Shown here: positions 22,270-34,363 of the stretch, in pieces
Layout of the letters: each line of letters starts with the position of its first letter
Numbering within the stretch: position 1 is the first letter of the stretch
Source: Viscum album
Taxonomy: Eukaryota > Streptophyta > Magnoliopsida > Santalales > Viscaceae
Length of the DNA stretch: 64,000 nucleotides
NCBI GenBank assembly: GCA_963277665.1
Contig: OY728120.1
Location: 425,264,138-425,328,137 of the forward strand
Reading direction: 5' to 3'
Notes under the pieces: model-generated
What the model was told of the DNA's origin: nothing
Databases searched by the model: none
Seen by the model: only the letters and a program-made list of their open reading frames with translations
Made by a program: the position numbers and the translations under genes

Positions 22270-23287
22270 AATATGCTTGTGTGGCTTCTACTGTATTATT
22301 TTAGTTTTCAGCTAAATTGATTTGTTAATTTGTTTACATTGATGCGGTTTGACTTCATAAAATATTATTATATCTCATTAAAATTTATTTCAGAATTATT
22401 TTCCTTGCCTATTATCAGCTCAAATGGACACTTATTCATCATTGATTAGTTTGATTTCATGGTTTCTTATGCACATATTTGAACCTTATTAGATTTATTT
22501 ATTTTTTCTCAAAATTTAATCTTGATTATTGTTTTATTATCATTTCCTATGGATATTTGTTTCATTTTATATGAGATATTAAGAAAATAACTACACAAAC
22601 ATCTAGTATCATCATGGTCGTCCACACATTTTAGATCCCACTCTGCCACCTGCTTCACCATCGCTTCACCTGCTATGATGTCTATATTAGACCTATGTGT
22701 TAGGGATTTGACAGGTTAATTCATATTCTTACTCAAATGGAAAACCTATAGTTTTTTAATTCTCATGAGGGAGAGAGCTCGCAAGTTGATGGAGGTGAGG
22801 CATAATCCAAGGCTCTATTGTTTGCTAAAGTAGGATGTGTTATTTTCCACCATTGGTTCCTGGTATTGAGTTCTAATGTAGATCGATGAAGAAATTTGAT
22901 CCTTTGGGGTAGTATGTTTCATAAGTGAAGGATTTAGAGGGTTTAGAGAATTATTATATTCATATTTGGATCTTGGTGTAGAGATCTAGCACTGCAAGTA
23001 GTTATTTTGTTTCCTTCTTGTTTCTGTTTCTAGATTTTGATGCATCCATTAACTACTTGTGTGTGTAGCATACAACCATCTAAGAAGAAATGATACTAAC
23101 TAAACATGATGGGTATAAGAATTTTCACCTAGTTTATCTATTCTCGTTTCCTCATATAGCTTCTTTGGTCCTTACTAATTTTCAAGTCTTGTATCAGCTT
23201 CTTTCCTTTTCATAATAAAGAGTTAAGAGGTGGTGTTTTTCCAATGCATGTAGGTCCAATGCGGGATGATGTAGGTTATACAATTTA
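22270..23287. other. Possible 3' LTR and unassigned DNA
   Basis: This follows the candidate polypurine tract. The first few hundred bases could be a 3' LTR of the copia element, but no match to the upstream promoter-like segment is visible. No gene was recognised. Confidence 0.3.
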
Positions 23288-23552
23288 ATACTATAGAAAT
23301 GGATTTTAAAAGTGCTAGATAAATACTATATCAGTGCTAAATAAGTTTTTTTGATCTAAGATCCGTTAAAAGTGTGCCACTTTTATCAACACAAAAAAAT
23401 CACTGATAAAGTGGGCCCTTTATCATCTCTAAAAAGCACTAATATCAATGCTAGTTTAGCATTGATAAATGGTTCCATTTATAAATGTTGATAAAGGTGG
23501 TCCTTTATCAGTGTTAAAAGTAGTGATGATAAAGGACGACTTGCTGTAGTGT
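23288..23552. repeat. CACTA terminal module with GATAAA/TTTATC palindromes
   Basis: This block is dense in gctgataaa and tttatcagtg words that pair with one another. It starts tactatagaaat and finishes gcttgctgtagtg-like sequence (cttgctgtagtg, 23541-23552), whose complement begins CACTACAGCAAG. Either it is the outer terminus of the left element or a separate MITE of about 265 bp. Similar words occur at 36708-36790 and 54740-54875. Confidence 0.6.
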
Positions 23553-23919
23553 GTTTTTAAAATTACAACACACTATATTAGCAAATACACTCGTATGGAA
23601 AATTCATAATTTAATTGAAATAAAAATTACATCACAAATACAATAAAAAAAAATTATATTATACACATGTAAAACGATTTTTTTATAATTACATTATAAA
23701 CTACTATCACAAAAATTCAAAAATATCAATGGTTTCATTGTCTTTGGCACCCGCCCCCTCTCAAAAAATATCAACCATGGTATCGACTGCCAAACAAACC
23801 ACCCCAAGTTGAGAAAAAGAATACATATATATAAGAAAAAAATTCATATGTTTGTAATACTATAAAGAAATAAATTAAACCTAAATATGAAATAATACAT
23901 TAATAAAATGTCAATTTTA
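23553..23919 (-). other. Conserved segment outside the left array (candidate last exon)
   Basis: Complemented, 23725-23806 matches the right arm at about 54494-54600 almost base for base, including a reading like VVCLAVDTMVDIF then TGA, and KDNETIDIFEFL before a stop. The match in both arms, lying beyond the satellite arrays, suggests a transposase 3' exon or 3' UTR. The in-frame TGA at the same place in both copies argues for UTR or an unknown frame. The rest is AT-rich. Confidence 0.45.
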
Positions 23920-26690
23920 AATAAAAGGATAAACTTAGAGTCATATCAGTCACACTATGCATCAGATTGACGTGTGGTTGATTCCTACATGTCAAAAATG
24001 ACCCAAGTATCATTTTCATAAAGTATAAAAACAATCCAAATGAGTTTTCTCAATTTTGAGTATGTTACATGTCTTTTTTACTAAAATGTCTATTTAAACT
24101 AAAAACACACACTTTGATTCATATCAATCACATCGTGTATCATTTTGATTTGATACTGATTCCAACACATTATAAATGTCTTATGAATCATTTTAATATA
24201 GTATCAAGCTAATATGAGTACATTTTCTTGGTTTTTAGTGAGTGACACTTGTTTTAAACTAAATTGTCAATTTTAAACTAATAATAGACAATTTGAGTCA
24301 TACTGAGCACACTATATATCAGATTTAATTGAGGATGATGCCTATTATCAAAAATGACTTATAGAACGTTTTCATAAAGTATCAAATAAATCATAATGTG
24401 TTTTCTCAATTTTTGATCATGTGATGTGTGTGTTGAAATAAAATGTCAATTTTAAATAAAAAGGCATTCTTTGAGTCATACTAATCACACTATGCATCAG
24501 ATTATCATGATTTTGATTTATACATGTCAAAAATGACTTATGTCTTGTTTTTATAAAGTATCAAGACCATGTGAATGCGTTTTCCCAGTTTTGAGTATAT
24601 CACATATCCTTTTTACTAAAATATCATTTTAAAATAAAAACATGCATTTTGAGTCATACTGGTCACATCGTGTGTTGGTTTGACGTGAGACTAATTCATA
24701 AAAATAAAAAATGACTTATGAATCATTTTCCTAAAATATCAAAACAACCTGAGCATGTTTTCTCAATTTTCAGTGAGTGAAACACGTTTTAAACTAAATT
24801 TACAATTTTAAACCGATAACAAAAAAATTGAGTCATACCGAGAAAACTGTGTAACAAAGTGAGGTGAGGCTGATTCCTATATATAAAAAATGTATTACAG
24901 ATCATTTTTCTAAATTATCAAAACAATCCAAATATGTTTTCTTAGTCTTGAGTATGTGACATGTGTTTTGAAGTAAAATGTCAATTTTAAATAAAAAAGA
25001 CACACTTAGAGTCATACTTATAACACTATGCATCAGATTATCATTCAACTAATTTATACACATCACAAATGACTTATGGATCATTTTCCTAAAGTATCAA
25101 TACAATCCAAATTCATTTTCTCAATTTTGAGTATGTCACGTGTCTTTTTTACTAAAATTTCAATTTAAACTGAAAACATGCATTTTGAGTCATACCGGTC
25201 ACATCGTATATTGGTTTGATGTGAAACTGGTTCCTACATTTCAAAAATGACTTATTAATTTTCCTAAAGTATCATGAAAAACCGAGCAATTTTTCTCAGC
25301 TTTTAGTGAGTGACACACATTTTAAACAAAATTGTCAATTTTAAACTGATAACAGACACTTTTAGTCATACCAAGCCCACTATGTATCAGATTGAGATGT
25401 GATTGATTTATACAAATCACAAATGACTTATGGATCATTTTACTAAAGTATCAAAACAATCCAAATACATTTTATCAGTTTTGAGTATGTGACATGTGCT
25501 TTGAACTAAAATTTAAAATTTAAATAAAAAGAAACACTTGGATTCATACCTGTCACAACACGTGTCATATTGGCATGAAACCAATCCCCACACATAAAAA
25601 ATGAATTATGGGTAATTTTCCAAAATTATTAAGACAATCTGAATGAATTTTCTCACTTTTGAGTAAGTCACATGTCTTTTTTTACTAAAATGTCAATTTA
25701 AATTAAAAACATGCACTTTGAGTCATACCTATCATATCACATGTCAGTTTGATGCGAGACTGATTCCTACCTATCAAAAATGACTTATGAATACATTTCA
25801 TAAAGTATCAATACAATATGATCATGTTTTCATGATTTTTAGTGAGTGAAACATGTTTTGAACTAAATAGCCAATTTTAAACTAATAACAGATACTTTGA
25901 GCCATACTGGGTACACCATGTATTAGATTGAGGCGCGGATGATTTCTACATGCTAAAAATGACTTATGTATTGTTTTAATAAACTAAAAGAACAATCTGA
26001 ATGTGTTTTCTTGGTTTTGAGTATGCGATGTGTGTTTTGAACTAAAATGTCAATTTTAAATAAAAATACACACTTGAGGTCATACTAGTCCAACCATGCA
26101 TCAAATTGGAATTTTGATGATTCTTATATGTCAAAAATGGTATATGAGTAATTTTATTAAAGTATCAATGCAATTGGAATGTGGTTTCTCTATTTTTAGT
26201 ATGTAACATGTCTTTTTTACTAAAATTTCAATTTAAAATAAACACACACACTTTGAGTCATAATGATCACATCATGTGTCGATTTGACCTGAGATTAATT
26301 CCAACATGTCAAAAATAACTTATGAACCATTTTACTAAAGTATCAAGACAATCCAAGTGAATTTTCTTGGTTTTTAGTGAGTGACACATGTTTTGAACTA
26401 AATTGTCAATTTTAAACCAATAACAGACACTTTGAGTTATACTAGGAAGACCATGTATCAGATTGAGGTGTGAATGATTCATACACACCAAAAATGAATT
26501 ATGGATTATTTTCTTAAAGTATAAAAATAATAAATTTTTTCTTAGTTTTGGTTATGTGATGTGTGTTTTGAACTAAAATTTCAAATTTAAACTAAAAACA
26601 CACAATTTGAGCCATACCAAACACATCGTTTATCAGATTGAGGTGAAGTTGATTCCTACATATCATAAATAAATTATGGATCATCTTAGT
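23920..26690. repeat. Left satellite-like array, 178-bp monomers in A-B-C order
   Basis: Sixteen monomers were counted from the recurring word aaaatgactta (about 23992, 24172, 24348, 24528, 24708, 24885, 25063, 25241, 25419, 25596, 25778, 25952, 26131, 26308, 26489, 26665), a mean spacing of 178 bp. Three monomer types alternate regularly. Type A has catgtcttttttactaaaa. Type B has gtgagtgacacatgttttg with acagacac. Type C has gtgacatgtgttttgaac with a short taaataaaaa. The order A-B-C repeats five times, giving a higher-order unit of about 534 bp. Motif words recur as in CACTA subterminal regions, where transposase proteins bind. Confidence 0.93.
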
Positions 26691-28160
26691 AAAGAAAAAA
26701 TATCTAAAAAATTAGATAAAATGATGATAAAATTCACTAAATAAGTAGTTAGAAGTCACCTCTTCATGATGTCTGTATACAATCTGACACCATGTATTCT
26801 GTATATTAATTTATAAAAAAATATATTTACTCCAATGAATAAAAGGAAGGTCGATAGTTTTAGTGGTAATATAAAAATATAAATGAATAAAGGATTAGTA
26901 AATATTTTAAATGAAGTTGTAATTATCATTGAAAATTCCTCTTCGGGGATGCTAGTTTGTTGACAAAATACAATATATTTCTTAAATTTTCAAACCTAAT
27001 AACCACAATATTTTCCATTTTTTTATTCTAGGCACTACAAGAAACATTTAGAAAAATAATTAATTTATTTTAATATATATTTTGATATTGGAATGTTTTT
27101 ATATATACCCCAATAATTATCTATTTTTAGAAGTAATATTATTTTTGTGCTCATGGACTATCCTCAGGCCATGGTTTTGATGATATTTTAACACCACCCT
27201 ATCATAAAATAATTTTCATTAAAACATAATATAAAATTTATAACTTGAAGTTTATTTGTAATATTTTTCATGTACTATATTAAAAATTGATAAATGTCAC
27301 CATGCATGGTCAGTTTGTTGGGTATCAATGCATTGAATCTATAAAATAAATCTTTGGAGTACCTAAATTTACTACAATGAGTAACTAATGGTACTTAAAA
27401 AATAAAAAGGAATATGTAATTAAATTAATGAAAATATATTTTATATGATTAAATTATATATTTTTAGCCCTATATGGTGGGTATTAATAATAGTCTGTCA
27501 TCTATAAGTTTTCTTTCAAATGTTATGGATAGCTTGTCCACTATTCCTTCATATTGATTTGGTTTCAATAATAATTATTCTTTATAAGTGATGTGAGGGA
27601 TAATGAGTCCATATTTTTTTTCATAGGGTTTCCCCTTCAAATAGTATTGATATATACACCTACAAAAATTATGAATAGTATTCAGTCACAATTAACATAG
27701 TAGACCCGCTATTGGGAAAAAAGTCATGAAAACACACCTCATATATACAATTATAACTGAGAATCCTAGTAATTGATGCATGATGATTTCATTTACATTC
27801 TCAAGAACAGTATAGTATGTAATGCCCTTTTTGTATATATGTTCTTCAAAGTCAACTGTGGTCATATCACCACTTGGTAATGTTGAATCTGTATGAATCT
27901 TTAATGTTAATAAATGTAGAAGTTGAATGGGTGGGGTAAATTTACCTTGTGAATATCTTTTCGATTGGTTTGTTGATCCTTCAGATCATTTTGATTCGAT
28001 CATATATTTCACCTCTTACTCTTTTTCTGACTATAATAACATTCATTAGTTTGGGCCTTTTTTCATTATTTGTTAAAGGTTTTTCATAAAAAATAAATTG
28101 GGAATGAATACCTCATTTTCAACATATATTTTTACAAGATCTAACGACCATTATATAAAA
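26691..28160 (-). other. Conserved noncoding part of the left CACTA arm
   Basis: Complemented, this matches the right arm at about 48590-49560. One conserved block holds ggtgtcagattgtatacag (complement near 26780-26800; right arm near 49300-49318), followed by a possible splice donor (ag/gtgact at 26759 on the minus strand). Another block contains the cgatttgttgggtat-type phrase near 27315. It is probably introns and a small exon of the TNPA-like gene. Confidence 0.55.
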
Positions 28161-28169
28161 TTTACAATA

Positions 28170-29995
28170 GCTTGATCGACCATATGAATTTCCTCATCAT
28201 CAAGTAGAATAAGTATCTCAATGCTCATCTCATGAGCTAAGATAATCCCCACTCTCACATGACATATTATAAGTTGTTTGTTATCTAGATATCTCCTTGG
28301 ATATTTTATATTGTACCCCTCACAAAAAATTTATGAGTGGGTGTTTATTGATATAAATAAAAATAATTTTAACCCTATGGAATATCTGTAAAGGAAAGGA
28401 ATATGTATTTATCTGATTCACATTTCAAAGAAAATTTATAACAATACTGATTACCTCTTCTAAGTTAGCTCTTTGATGGGAATGGATCACCTCGAAGCTA
28501 GTGGGGGGGGGATCTTCATGTAGTGGTTGTTCTTGTGTTTTTTCTTCTCTTTTATTCCTTCCCATAACATTACTAACGAATCTTAAATCCAATTAAGTTT
28601 TTATTTTAGAGCATGTAATCATGCTTGAAACTCTTTCATTTTCTTATCTTTATCCCCATGTTCACTTCTTTTCTCAAAATATGTTCGGGTTGACACCCCA
28701 AACCCAAACCTCTGACATGGACATACTGTTCTAGACACTTCAATGCCACTAATAGTAGTTGTTCATTGAGTATAAATTATGGTGATTCATGTGTCTAAGT
28801 CAGATAAAAAATATAGGAAATTAAGTAATTATTATTATGTAATACCAATTTAAAGTAAATCATATTTTTATCATGTCATACTTAAACATGATTCCCAAAA
28901 TTTTTGGGTGTTTTAATCTATTAGTATCTCTTATTTATTTACATATGCCTCCTTCCATAACACATGTCATGTGATGGAAGAGGCTTTTGATTTTGATACA
29001 TCAATATGCATATAATAAAATGAATGTAATTATGTTATCATTTCATGTCACATAAAATTATTACGGTAGATTTAAAATAATTACAATATTTTTTTCAAGT
29101 GAAGCATACCCCATCCCTGATTTATGGCAGCGGTATGTTGGTTTTTCTAAAGTTTCTTATTTTCAGCACTCAGTTGTTTTTTCATAAATTAAAAATTCTT
29201 AATGAAAGTGATACACATATTTGCAAGCAATGGAGTTCTAGTCACAATGTACCTAAAAATATGTCTCCACATAATGACCAATAAAAGCATCCCACACTTA
29301 TTGGTTTATCAGGTGTACATACATTTATGGTGGGTGTAGGTTTATTTTCCCTTCATCATCTTTGAGATGATACTTCATAAGAATTGTGAGAAATCCACTA
29401 TAAGACATTATAGTGAGCATTAATACAAATTTCATTTGGTATTCATCTAGTATAAATGCTCTATGTAAGGGATAATGATGAGTAAGTAAATGTTTATTTT
29501 TTTTTAGTAAAATAAAGAATGTATATCATAATGTCACCCTAAGATCTTCCCATATTACTGTATTAAGAATGAGCACAACATTGTGCCAAAAATACACATC
29601 AATCGACACATGCATGCGAATAGTGAGCCCAATGTAACTACCAAACATGGACTTGTTGTGGTTAATAGACTGATCACATGCATTCCATTTGACCTCAAAT
29701 TTGATGACATTGTATATCTCCTTAATAATTTTTGCTAACACCATCACACTTCAATGATCATATTTTTTCTAATACATAGGTTGTTCACCTTATACCATCT
29801 TCTTAGCTTCAACATCGTCGATATATTGTTCCTCTAGATTGGTAGCATTGACATGTGTAGAAGGATGTTTTTCCTTTGCACTGGGAGAACCAGAATATTG
29901 AGAAACCTTTTGTTCCTCCAGATTGGGAGAATCGGTATGCAAAGAAGTAATAATCTGTATAATTGGTTGAACATTTTATTTAGATTATATAAATT
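28170..29995 (-). pseudogene. TNPA-like CACTA protein (Transposase_24-like), left copy
   Basis: Read leftward, about 29990-29760 is a polar N-terminal segment (LEEQKVSQYSGSPS). Then 29747-29526 is KIIKEIYNVIKFEVKWNACD through SMFGSYIGLTIRMHV and VIWEDLRVTL, the conserved start of plant En/Spm second proteins. A C-terminal domain lies at about 28340-28170, with VRVGIILAHEM and LDDEEIHMVDQAI. In the family this protein binds the subterminal repeats and regulates transposition. The middle (about 28480-29500) is degraded by stops and indels. The same domains occur on the plus strand at 40770-42660 and 46290-48150. Confidence 0.75.
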
Positions 29996-30059
29996 TATAA
30001 GTGAATCAATAATGATATGAGGTAATGCAATTTATATTGCAAAAAATATATAACCTAAT

Positions 30060-31720
30060 TATTAAACTCTATTTTTTTAAATGTTGTAGGGATCTGACCA
30101 CTCTATCGAGTATCAAAATCCCTTCATTATGGTCTCCTATAACATAAAAGACCTCATCTACATTGAGACCACTTTAAAATTATTGTGACATCCCAATTAA
30201 AGGTTCATCCATAGTTGAATTGACATATATCCATTTAGTGGTTTTGGTCGATAACAGAAAAATTGACCAATTTTAGTTTGCGAGATCTGGAACATAAAAT
30301 TCTTGTACAACCTACGATTCCATTATAAATGGATAACTTCATACCATTCCTTATTGAAATTCACTTTTATTAATCTCAATTCATCTATTTTAACAACACT
30401 ACTATTATCAACCTACTTGCATTGAAAAATCAGCACTTGGAATGTTTTATAATCCAACTCCCATATTTTTTTAATGATGGAAAAGTATGACATATTCACA
30501 TAAAGTGGATTTCATTACTTAGTACCAGATACATGCATTGCTTCAACTATAAGTTCAACTCCACTACTTTTCATGGTACTACATTCATCATGTTCATTTG
30601 TATAGAATGTATAACCATTAATTACATAATCATTATATGATAATATATGCACACTTGGTCCTCTAAATAGCTATTAAAGTCAATATGAAATTGAATCTGG
30701 ATTTTCAGTTGACTCCTTAAAAATATAGTTTCAAGACTATCCTATAAACTATTGATTATGTGTATTTGATATCCAGTTTTCAGTGTTTGATGGATTAAAA
30801 TGCCTAATAATAACTTTGTGGGTTTCAAAATATGGGTAAACATTTAAAATGTTATGAAAAACATAAAGGTGGGTATATCTCTCTCTGTAATAGTAATTGT
30901 GACAACATATATTCTAGAAATTCCTTTACCCAAGATTCCCAATGTGATGAGATTTTGGTAGAAAAATTCTTTCTACATCAGACAGGTAGTTAGTACAAAA
31001 TTCAATAGCTTTCAAAACAATATATCGCTCCACAACACAACCTTATATACAAATTTAATTATTGAAATTCCCATTCAAAGTCTTTATATACCATTTAATG
31101 GGGTACATCCATTTATAATGTATATGACCACATAGTTTAATCTCTCTTACCATGTGAACCATCAAGTGAACCATCATATCAAAGAATGTCAATGGGAAGA
31201 GCATATCCAATTCACATAATATGAAAATAATTTCTTTTTCCATAGTTATAAATCTCACTGGGTCTATAACTTTACTGCATATAGCTTTAAAAAAAAACAG
31301 ATATTGGTTAATGTATGATGAAAATTCTTGAAAAAATAAAACATAAAGCTACATGCATTAAATATTGCTTCAAAACATGAAAGGTATGCGATTTCAGACC
31401 CTCTAACATTAAATTAGTCATTGACACAAAATTCTTAATATTTGATGAATACCCCTATTGAACCTTTACATCATTCAATAAGTTGTAAAACTAATATATC
31501 TATTTCCTAGAAAGAGTGTAAGAAGTTATAGGAACAAAATCCTATTTTTCACACTTCATTGGCATCAAATATTCCTATATTCCCTTGTCGATCATGTACA
31601 ACCTAAACTAACTTCCATTGTTTGTTTTTCTATGTTCATTTATTAACATTCCAATGACACTATCACATAAATTTCTTTAACATGAAAAACATCAATAAAA
31701 TTCCTGATGTATAAACAATT
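30060..31720 (-). pseudogene. TNPD/TNP2-like CACTA transposase, 3' half only (left copy)
   Basis: On the minus strand, DUF4218-like sequence is clear at about 31258-31055, including MMVHLMVHMVREIKLCGH and YPIKWYIKTLNGN. A DUF4216-like region follows leftward (about 30600-30100). Upstream, 31700-31280 matches the right-arm transposase at 39040-39480 base by base at many positions (gtgatagtgtcaatg-type words). The Transposase_21 catalytic half is absent, replaced by the truncated gypsy element. This is the DDE-type transposase of CACTA elements, so this copy cannot act. Confidence 0.75.
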
Positions 31721-31829
31721 GCAACATGGTAATAAAAAAACTAATTCCTTTTTCAAATCAGTTTTTGTAAGGTTTTTGAAAAAGGTTTATCAAAATCAGC
31801 GTCTATGTCTTTTAATTTATCAATATTTG

Positions 31830-34363
31830 ATCATATGTTTGTGGAGATGGATTTTAGGAGTAGTTATAGCCATTATAAATATCTTGTGATTCCATTTGGT
31901 CAGAATAATGCTCCTGCAGTTTTTATGGAATCGATGAATTAATTATTACAAGCATATCTTAACACTTTAGTGGTAGTGTTCATGGATGATATTTTGGTTT
32001 ATTTGAGATCCAAGAATGAGAACAAGCACCATTTGAGTTAGGTTCTAGAAATATTGATGAGTCAACATTTGTACGGAAAGCTTTTAAAATATATTTTTTG
32101 GATACAAGAAGTGAATTTCTTGGGGAACTTGATTACTAATCATGGATTATCAGTTGATCATGAGAAGGTGAATGTTGTCTTTTCATAGGAATAAACACAA
32201 AAAATATTTTATATTAATAGTTTCCTTGGTCTTGTTGGAAATTATTGATGATTCCTCAAGGATTTCTAGAATTTGGCATCACTATTGACTTCTCTTACTA
32301 GGAAAGGAGTTAAATTCACATGGGATGAAAAGATTCAGTCTTCTTTTGATGAAATGAAATGAATTCTAACATCGACTTCTATTTTGATCTTACCTATTCC
32401 TAGTAAGGGGTATGTGGTTTTCTGTGATACTTATAGTGCTCATTTGGGTTATGTGCTTATGTAATATGATCATGTGACGGCTTACGAATCTCTCTAACTT
32501 TGACCGCATGAGAAGAATTACCCCACTCATGATTTAGAGTTTATCATGATTATGAATGCACTTAAATGTTGGTGGCCCTATCTTTTTATGAAGTAGTTCA
32601 TAGTTTTTTCTGACCATGAGAGTTTGAGCTATATATTTTTTCAGAAATACTTGAATCCTAGATAGTGGTGGTGGGTGAAATACCTTTAGATGTCTGACTT
32701 TGACATAATCTACACCGTAGGGAAGGGGAATGTTGTGGAAGATGACCTTATTAGGAAAATACTATCATAGGCTATTCTGAAATCGAAGGAAGAGTGGAAC
32801 CATATGCGACTCTTCACTTAGTTGCATCTGGATTCTTAGGAGGATGTTTTAGGTATGAGTCTGACCATTATTCAGTTATCATCATCTCTCCTAGAGTCTA
32901 TTATGTGGGGTTTGTAGCGAGATGAAGAGTTTAAAGGAATTCAAGAATTACTTTATGATGGGGAGTCCATTTTTGGTTGGTCACTCTCTTCAGATGGAAT
33001 TCTCTATGTTGGGGATTAGTTTTTCATCCCAACATCTATGAGGAGCTCCGTTTTTTTACTATCATAGTTTTTCAGAGGTCATTCATCTAGTAACTATGAA
33101 GTTGTATTATGAAATTAGATGGTGATTCTGGTGGCTGGGTATGAATCATGACATTTCAAATTATGTGTCCCAGTGTTACACCTACCAAAAGATAAAGGTA
33201 GAGCATCTGAAACCTTATGGTTATTTACAACCTCAACTTATGCTGACTTAGAAATTGGATTAGGTGTCCATGGATTTTGTTGTTGGATTATCATAGATCC
33301 CCCAAGGGAGGAATTATCTTTGTGTGGTGATTGATCAGTTGACAAATTCATCTCACTTAATTCCGATCAGTGGCACCAAGAAAGTTAAAGATCTGGGTAA
33401 GTTGTTTGTGTAGTAGATCATGATGTTACATGGGGTTCCTTCTATAATTTTTTCATACAGGGATCCTAGGTTTACATTGAGGTTCTAGAGGATTATCCAA
33501 GAGGTAGTGGAGACTTACTTCAAGATGAGTAAAACTCAAAATTCATAGACATACATCCATACAAAGCATGATATTTAGATCCTAGAGGATATGCTCCAAG
33601 CCTGCATCTTGGATTTTGGTGGATATTGGGATAACCATATGATAACATTTGAGTTTTCATATAACAACAGTTATCAGTCATTGATCAGAATGGATCCCTT
33701 CGAGGCTTTGTACAGTCACCCATTCAAATTACCTCTTTATTGGGAATAGGTGGGAAAGGCCTCATTGGTAGGACCAAGTATCATTTTCAAGACGTTAGTG
33801 AGAATTTATGATATGCATTAACATCTGGTTATATCTCAGAGTCGACATAAATTGTATGCAGATTGGCGATGTCATTCTTTTGAGTTTTCCATTGGTGACA
33901 AGGTTTTCTTGAATGTTACTCCTCAGTTGGGTCACTGTCGGCTTAGAAAGTAGATAAAGTTGGCTCTGAGATATGTTGGTCTGTTTGAGGTCATTGAGTG
34001 GCTTGAAAAGGTTTCTTATCCGTTGGAATATTTTGTCCAGTTGATGGGAATTCATGATGTTTTACACATATCACAGGTTAAGAAATACAATCTTAATCCC
34101 TCTCATATATTTATTTGGGAAGATATTGAGTTAGAGATATACATTTTTGTTGTGGAATAGACAGTGTATATATTTGAATCTCAGGTGAAAGTATTTCATG
34201 GGAATTCAATTCCATTGGTTAGATAATTATGGTGACAAAGATCACATTCTCATGAGACTTGGGAGTGTGATTCATTGATGAGAGATCTATGGAATCACCT
34301 ATTTTTTGTACATCATTTTTCCAACTTACTTCTCAAGGATGGAAATTATTATGGTAGGGAATT
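31830..34363 (+). pseudogene. Ty3/gypsy pol remnant (RT, RNase H, integrase), 5'-truncated
   Basis: The sequence enters inside RT at about 31840 with MDFRSSYS followed by LVIPFGQNNAPAVFME and the catalytic box VVVFMDDILVY (about 31972-32004). RNase H spans about 32390-32765 ([31 protein letters not shown]). The integrase zinc and core region spans about 33060-33700, including GTKKVKDLGKLFV and VMLHGVP-like text. A C-terminal region ending IHDVLHISQVKKYNLNPSH (about 34049-34105) and PLVR close the polyprotein. Order RT-RNase H-integrase is diagnostic of Ty3/gypsy, and the overall wording is of the Tekay/Del type. gag, protease, the 5' half of RT and the 5' LTR are gone. Stops are frequent. Confidence 0.88.

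Noticed and set aside
23920..26690. A CRISPR-like array because of regular spacing
   Set aside because: The whole 178-bp monomer is repeated, with no unique spacers, and the context is a plant transposon.
27033..27045. CACTACAAGAAAC, a textbook CACTA terminus, inside the left arm
   Set aside because: The homologous place in the right arm (complement near 49080-49105) has a diverged, non-CACTA version in otherwise matching sequence, so this is internal element DNA that resembles a terminus by chance.
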